A DNA stretch of 64,000 nt, taken from contig NC_064767.1 of NCBI RefSeq assembly GCF_011397635.1, positions 21,812,537-21,876,536 of the forward strand, given 5' to 3'. Shown here in pieces: positions 58,526-64,000 of this stretch; the stretch's first letter is position 1; each line of letters starts with the position of its first letter. The stretch comes from Epinephelus fuscoguttatus (lineage: Eukaryota; Chordata; Actinopteri; Perciformes; Serranidae). Position numbers and translations under genes: made by a program. The notes below the pieces were generated by a model. It worked only from the letters and a program-made list of their open reading frames with translations. It did no database searches and was not told the DNA's origin.

Positions 58526-60149
58526 TGGGCCAGAGACACACACACAAACACACAGTGTAGTGAGACAGATTGTTTCGGGGGGGTGAGAGAGTTGAGGTAT
58601 GCCCTCCCTTTCCAGTGACATTACCTTCATTGATTTGCCTAATGCGGTTTCCTTGGTAACTGGAAGAGAGTGTTTAAAGCCAGATTTAACTAATGGAAAG
58701 AAAATATATTTATGTTCATCTGAATTCAAGTCCCATCTCAGATGTGTGTTTTCACTGTATGGAGATCTGTTCTGCAGCCTGTGCGCCTGCCGGTCGATGC
58801 GATGTCTCATTAACTTTTTAAATGTGTTGCTATCAGCGCTTGATGGGCAAAGGATTTTTGGCTTCGGTACAGCAAACACAAAATTTGGGAGACAAACATC
58901 AAAGATGAGAAAAAAAATAGGACCTAGATGCAATAATTTCAGAAACTGGTGGTGCAGATTGTGCCTTCAGGAAAAATCTGTCCTGCAAGTAACAAAATGG
59001 GACTTAATACAAAGAGCAGACGCAGGTGAGGAAAAACTTCAAGAGTATACAACTTGAGCTTAATTTGAATAGAAAAGTAAATGGTGCATCAGCATATTGA
59101 GCACCACGCCAAAAAAAGTAGCTCATTGGAAGCGATTTCATGCAGAAGTTGCATTTGATCACCATCATGGTGTTCTGAATCTCACGACAATAATTCAGTA
59201 TAAACCAATCCATCTTGAATTTGCTGATGCTGTCATCAACACTCGTCTTTTTGTTGAAATAAAACAATTGAGCAGTGTCTTAATTTATTCACCAGAAGTC
59301 TTGTTTGCTTCTCTGTGGTGTTATCCATATGTCCAGTGAGACTTTTCATACCACATAGTAGACACAAAGTATCCCACAATGCAATGTTAGAAGTTGTGCA
59401 CAATTGTTGGTCACTAACCAAGTGCTTACAACCACTAACATGCAATATGAAGACACAAAAAAATGGTAATTTTAGACAACTGCAAGATGAGAATAAATAC
59501 ACGAATAAGGTTTAAAATAATATTTTTTTGCACATAGTAAAGCTTTACAAAGGAAAACAATTTAAAGTTAACAAAATAAACACCTTGCATAAGAAAAGTT
59601 CAAGCCATGCTTAGCCTTTCACAAATGACACCAGCCCTTAAATTATTTTATGCAGTTTGAAAATCTGCTCAAATCAGGGAGAGTTAGTTAAGTTTTATTC
59701 ATATTTAATATAATAGTATACAATATATAACTGGTACAATGCTGAACTTGCATCATATTATTATCTTATTTTATGATACATTCACTTCACTGTAGTTCTG
59801 CCTTCTGTTATGATGTAGCAGAAAGTGAATGATTAAGGTCTTGTTGACTAGTGAAAAAAAAAAACACTCTTTGATGGAGGTAACATTTAATCACTAATAA
59901 GTTCCACATGTATTGTGTTTCTCAAAACTGAAATATTTGTCATGTTAGCAGCTAGTTTTAATAAGATTAAGAATATAGAGCCTAATACAGAGAGTGTATT
60001 GTTGTGTATTACAAAGCAACAACCTTCAGGGCTGAAAAATGAAGCCAACACTGGAGTGCCAAAAACTGGATTTTTTTTGTAACTCACCAGTTTACATTTT
60101 ATTAAGGCTTAAATTAATGTATAATTAAGGGCGGGTCACTTTGAGTGAC

Positions 60150-60350
60150 AGAATGCCTGCTAATAGCGCCCTCAGCTTCTCAATCAGATCCACCCTTTGC
60201 TCCTCCATAGCTCCACCCTCTCATACAAATATGGCCACAAGATGGCAGCGTCTGAAATGCTCAACTCGAGGCTTCAAAACAGCAGTCTACAAACCAGTGG
60301 GTGACATCACAGTACCTACGGCCATTATTTTTACAGCCTATGTCCATTAC
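60150..60350 (+). repeat. Teleost short interspersed repeat, copy 2 (3' part)
   Basis: AATATGGCCACAAGATGGCA, CTCGAGGCTTCAAAACAGCA and CAAACCAGTGGGTGACATCA match the 3' half of the element at 41.1-41.5 kb. It ends at ACAGCCTATGTCC. Confidence 0.65.
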
Positions 60351-62572
60351 ATGTAGCAAAATGCTCCTTTATAACACATAGTGTTAGTTTATAGATAGTT
60401 TTGTACAGTCCCTAACTGAAGGTAAAATTGCTAGTGGTAAACACAAAGTACAAGAAGATGACGAATGTAATTTGTTAAGTATAGTATACCTACTCATTGG
60501 TTATTTTTATCCTTGAAAAATACATTTTCTCTTTACAGCTCACAATAGCTAATCAGTTATTGTGAGTCAGTGTACCTGAGGCTCTCAGCTTATATATATC
60601 AGGTCTCAGGTGTTTGTTTTTTGTACAAACAGTAACTGATAATACCTGCATCATCTTCACATCCAAGGAGGCACTGAGTGATTTGGTCATTTCCTATATC
60701 AAACATCCTGATACCTTCTGTCAGTCATAAGGTGAGTTTGGGAATCGACAAGAATCAGTGCAGGCTGTTAGCCACCATTCGAGTTTCTGCCCCTCCCAGC
60801 ACGACTCCCAGTGAGGGTATCGCTTTGCCTCGCGCTACAAAAATAACAGAATTGGAAAAAGGTGTGATGTTCCCTCTCTGTCTCATTCTCCCTCTGTGTT
60901 TCCCTTTTTCTGCCTCTCCTTTTGGAGAGAGGAAAAGGTTGTGAGAGGCAAGACAGCAGGACTCTGACAAAATGTGCTGCGTCTGCATCAACTTCTGCTG
61001 TTGTTTTCTTTTTGTTGACATTCCTCTTCGTACATTTTCAACCGGGTTGTACAAGAGCATGCCTCATTACGGAGATGTCTGTCACATAAACAGCATCACT
61101 GAGGACCACGTGGGTCACAATATGTTTCCTCACATACAAACACATGAGTACACACAAACGTACACGAGTCAGACAAGGTGACAGTCAGGAAACCTAATCT
61201 AATGTGATGTCAGTTTTGTCATATATGATATGTGCTGTAGGCAAACAAAGCTGACGCCACAGCAGACCCATTTCACCTCACTCTACGGCAGTAATATATA
61301 CCCGCTGCATTGAAGCTGAGCTCCGATTGCAGACATGGTAAATGTAAACAGAGAAATATTGAACCACACACTCATGAAAGAGAGCAGGAGAGAGGGAGAA
61401 ATCTGAGCCTGACTTGTTGGTTAGAAATGATTTCTCTGCCCACTTATTTATTGAAGGGTTGTCATTTGAGTGGAGAGACAGAGCGCTGGAAGGGAAGAAG
61501 AAGCAGGGCAGGCTGTTGCATGAGACATGGTGGCAGGGGAGAGTAATGAGAAGTAAGATAAGACAGACAGAAACAGAACATGAAGGAACAAAGGAAGGAC
61601 AAACTGAAGAGCCTGAGCATCTAAGGTCAGATCCCTCTGTGTGGTGATCTGCAAGGAGGGAAGAGACATCTATTCTTTATTACCCTCCAGCATCTCTTCC
61701 CTCCTGGAGGATTTTTCACCTCATTCTGGCTGTCACGATAGAAAATTGGACCTGCAGATGTGTCCTTTACTCCTTCGCTATTCCTCTCCCCCTACTTTCT
61801 CCTCTATTCTTCGTCAAATTTACGGCAACAAGAAGCATACATTTACACCGTCAGGGTCGAAGACTGACTCAATATGACTTTAATTTCACGAGAAAGGACA
61901 ATTGTCTGAATGGCAAAGTACAGTCGAGCTCAAGAATTCAGTGCAACAGGTCTGTCTGAAGTCTAACTCAGAACTCTGCACCACCAATTGAGAGCAAATA
62001 GCCTTCTGAAAACTTTCCGCTGTAGGTCCAACTAATGAGCAGACACAGTTATCACTTCAGCCTTTCCCCTCTACAGTGCCACAGGACATTCGTCGATGCC
62101 TTCCAAACAACACTGCATTTCAGTTGTGAGAGAGTGTGTAGCAAGATGCAGCTCATGGCACGTTTGGTCAAATTTTTACTTGTAATTTATTTGAATGGTC
62201 TTTGAAAACTTAAATAGCTTCGTGTGAATTTAATTTGGAAATTGTCTGTGCTCCTTTGTGTAATGTGTGGCAGTTTTTTTAGCCCGTTTGTGCTGTGTTT
62301 ATTGTCACAAAAATAATTTCCTGCAGCTTTCTTAGCCAGGTCTGTTGGGTAAAATAATCCCAATGAGGCTGCTAATGAGAAGAAGAAAGGAAAAGAAAAG
62401 AAAATGAAAATGAATGTGCTGAAAACACTGCTTCAGTACTTGCTGTAGCTCTTAGGGAGTGTTAAAAATATTTGGGGGGCTAAAATGGAGGTGGAGGATG
62501 TTGTGTTTTTTCTTTGGCTAAAGGGAGGGTAGATGGTCTTTTTCTTACCCTGAATTTATGTTATTTCAGCTT

Positions 62573-62602
62573 TTATCTCTTTTAAAAAAAGAGATAAAAT
62601 AG
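62573..62602. repeat. Perfect short palindrome TTTATCTCTTTT / AAAAGAGATAAA
   Basis: Two 12-nt arms separated by 3 A. Not in a gene; meaning unknown. Confidence 0.8.
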
Positions 62603-62678
62603 TTACACAGTGTCCTAACTGGGTGTGACATTATTAGTAATATGTTACAGTAATGCCGTTAGTTTTGGCTGTAACTAA

Positions 62679-63081
62679 GGGCCGTTTCCGTTTGCAATAG
62701 GGGATAGTAGAGTCACCGGTACATTCTGGCTAGCTAGTACTGCTGTAGCTAGCTAGTCCTGCTATTTTATTAGAGTGCAGGGCACCAGAACTGTCATATA
62801 AATGGGGATGTGCCCATACGAGTTCACAAAGTTTTTCCTCCTCGCTCGCCATATTTTATACCTACTTCTTCTGTGAATAACAAAAAGTGGTCAATTTCAA
62901 GTATGTCACTTGCATTATCAGCCCCGCTGGCAAAACATGGTATTACACGCGTCGCTGCGTCACGTATAAAAAAAAACACACACATTCTGAGACGCAAGCA
63001 CGCACCATGGCGGCCAATGCATCTCGCTGCGTCCCAATGTATTCGCGTCTGCGTGCCTTTGCGTCGACTATGAAACGGCCC
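62679..63081. mobile_element. 403-bp Harbinger-like MITE with TAA target duplication
   Basis: Perfect 10-bp inverted ends GGGCCGTTTC / GAAACGGCCC are flanked on both sides by TAA (62676-62678 and 63082-63084), the TWA duplication typical of PIF/Harbinger. It is non-coding, with GC-rich TGCGTC repeats near the right end. It splits a second repeat whose sequence is continuous when the insertion is removed. Confidence 0.85.
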
Positions 63082-63897
63082 TAATACTCTAACGCGTTAG
63101 TTATTAAATTCAGTAACTCAGTTACCGTTACCAAACGGTGCGTTACTGTTATTTTTGGCCGGTTTTAAAACGGTGCGCAGCATGCAGTATTCCTTCACAA
63201 ACTGAAGTTCCCTTTCAGTAAAACATTCTAGCCCTAAACAATAAAAGATAGTCAAGTCAGAGAGAGGTATATGAACAATTCTTACCAGAGCATCTTAATG
63301 AAACACGACTCTCACCATCTCTGAAGTCACTGTCGACCTGCTGGCCTCACCACAGTGCTGTAATGTTACATTAAGTGGTAGCGCTACTGTAGATTTTTAG
63401 TCCCAGTAACGTTATATCCAGTGACGTGACATCCATGGTTATCCTGAGGAAGCTTTTGTTGTGGACAGTGTCTGCAGTGGGTGACAGACTCGACACCATC
63501 ATATAGCTCTTCAGATGTTCTCTTTAGCTCATTTTCCATATTTGCATCCAAGTAGCCTACCATAGTTGTAAAACTTTTAAAACGCAGAAGACGGTTGCAT
63601 GTTTCCTATACCGTTCAATTATTTTGTCAAGTTGTAACGTTAGTCTAACAGTTCCCTGGTTAAACTCCATCCGCTGTCGCTTAGGCGATGAAGCTACGAG
63701 CCAATACAGTTAGGAAATGTTTTGGGCTGCAGGGCTGAGTTTCCCAAAACATCAATAAACGCTGTCTTTTTTGTGGCTTAGAAAAACTACACTGCAAAAA
63801 AAGAAAAGCACCTAGCGCCCTCTAGTGTCCCTACTCAGTCATCTACAGCCAGGACGTACTCAGAGTATAGATGACACTGCGCGTGCGTCAAGGTCAA

Positions 63898-63918
63898 GGG
63901 GGGGGGGGGGGGGGGGGG
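63898..63918. repeat. Poly-G run
   Basis: About 21 consecutive G, a likely G-quadruplex former and a place where assembly errors are common. Confidence 0.9.
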
Positions 63919-64000
63919 ATTAACTAAAAAGTTACTTTTTTCAGTAACGCATTACTTTTTGGTTTAAGAAACTGAGTTACCAACTGAGTTACTTTTTAAT

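Larger units (their letters stand above)
57875..62570. other. Region upstream of the kcnip2 KIS exon
   Basis: It contains the GC-richer 5' flank of the KIS exon (57875-58010) and a polypurine tract (58384-58525). Beyond these are AT-rich sequence, a repeat at 60150-60350, and no recognised exon. It may be kcnip2 intron if the mammalian-type first exon lies further right. Confidence 0.5.
62603..64000. repeat. 'GTAACGCGTTACT'-type repeat, interrupted and running off the right edge
   Basis: The outer sequence has GTAACTAA, then (after the MITE) CTCTAACGCGTTAGTTATTA and CAGTAACTCAGTTACCGTTA, and at the far right AGTAACGCATTACTTTTTGG and ACTGAGTTACTTTTTAAT. These ends are typical of a frequent teleost DNA transposon. 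The right boundary is outside the window. There is no coding capacity. Confidence 0.55.

Noticed and set aside
58256-58933. 225-codon minus-strand open frame
   Set aside because: It spans a GA-rich tract and encodes Leu/Pro/Ser low-complexity sequence (the PLSLSP type). No family motif, and no splice context matching kcnip2.
34582-64000. Mammalian-type kcnip2 first exon (MRGQGRKESL...)
   Set aside because: I looked by eye for a short minus-strand exon encoding the SYDQLT-type end with a phase-1 donor and found none. It may be too short or diverged, or outside the window, so it is not annotated.
1-64000. CRISPR array, operon, phage or prokaryotic mobile system
   Set aside because: The tandem arrays are microsatellites or transposon minisatellites. 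Genes are intron-split vertebrate genes with poly(A) signals, so prokaryotic features are not expected.

Overview
The window is vertebrate nuclear DNA, almost certainly from a ray-finned fish and probably a percomorph teleost. It has GT-AG split genes with vertebrate exon phases, dense short DNA transposons of teleost type, CA/TG microsatellites, and the conserved gene order abcc2 - cutc - cox15, which matches the human 10q24 neighbourhood. Nothing bacterial or plasmid-like was seen.

Left part (1-14.6 kb, minus strand): the first seven coding exons of abcc2 (MRP2), a canalicular organic-anion ABC exporter. They encode residues 1-315 and the gene runs off the left edge. Its two large introns hold transposon debris: an 8-bp-TSD hAT element at 4973-5903, a hAT MITE nested in another inverted-repeat element, an LTR-like segment, and a long fold-back element at 11.15-13.08 kb. 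An intergenic stretch (14.7-17.6 kb) follows.

Middle part (17.8-25.4 kb): cutc (minus strand, 8 coding exons, two of them micro-exons, 251 aa) and cox15 (plus strand, 9 exons, 407 aa, heme A synthase). They are head-to-head across about 640 bp that contains a perfect CRE palindrome. Both deduced proteins read through all splice phases without a break.

Right part (26.1-64 kb, minus strand): kcnip2 (KChIP2, EF-hand auxiliary subunit of Kv4 channels). Its 3' end meets the cox15 3' end tail-to-tail, with the two poly(A) signals only about 65 bp apart. Seven common exons lie between 28.2 and 32.35 kb. Upstream are three alternative 5' exons: the KChIP2-type palmitoylation/LPCC exon at 34.5 kb (which appears to use a GC donor) and two different hydrophobic, membrane-type first exons at 39.4 and 57.8 kb. 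The rest, to 64 kb, is intron or upstream sequence with microsatellites and nested transposons. A Harbinger-like 403-bp MITE with a TAA duplication sits inside another repeat at the right edge.

I found no undescribed biological system. The points most worth following up are the pair of membrane-type first exons in kcnip2, the GC-AG intron, the cutc micro-exons, the near-abutting gene ends, and datable nested transposon insertions.
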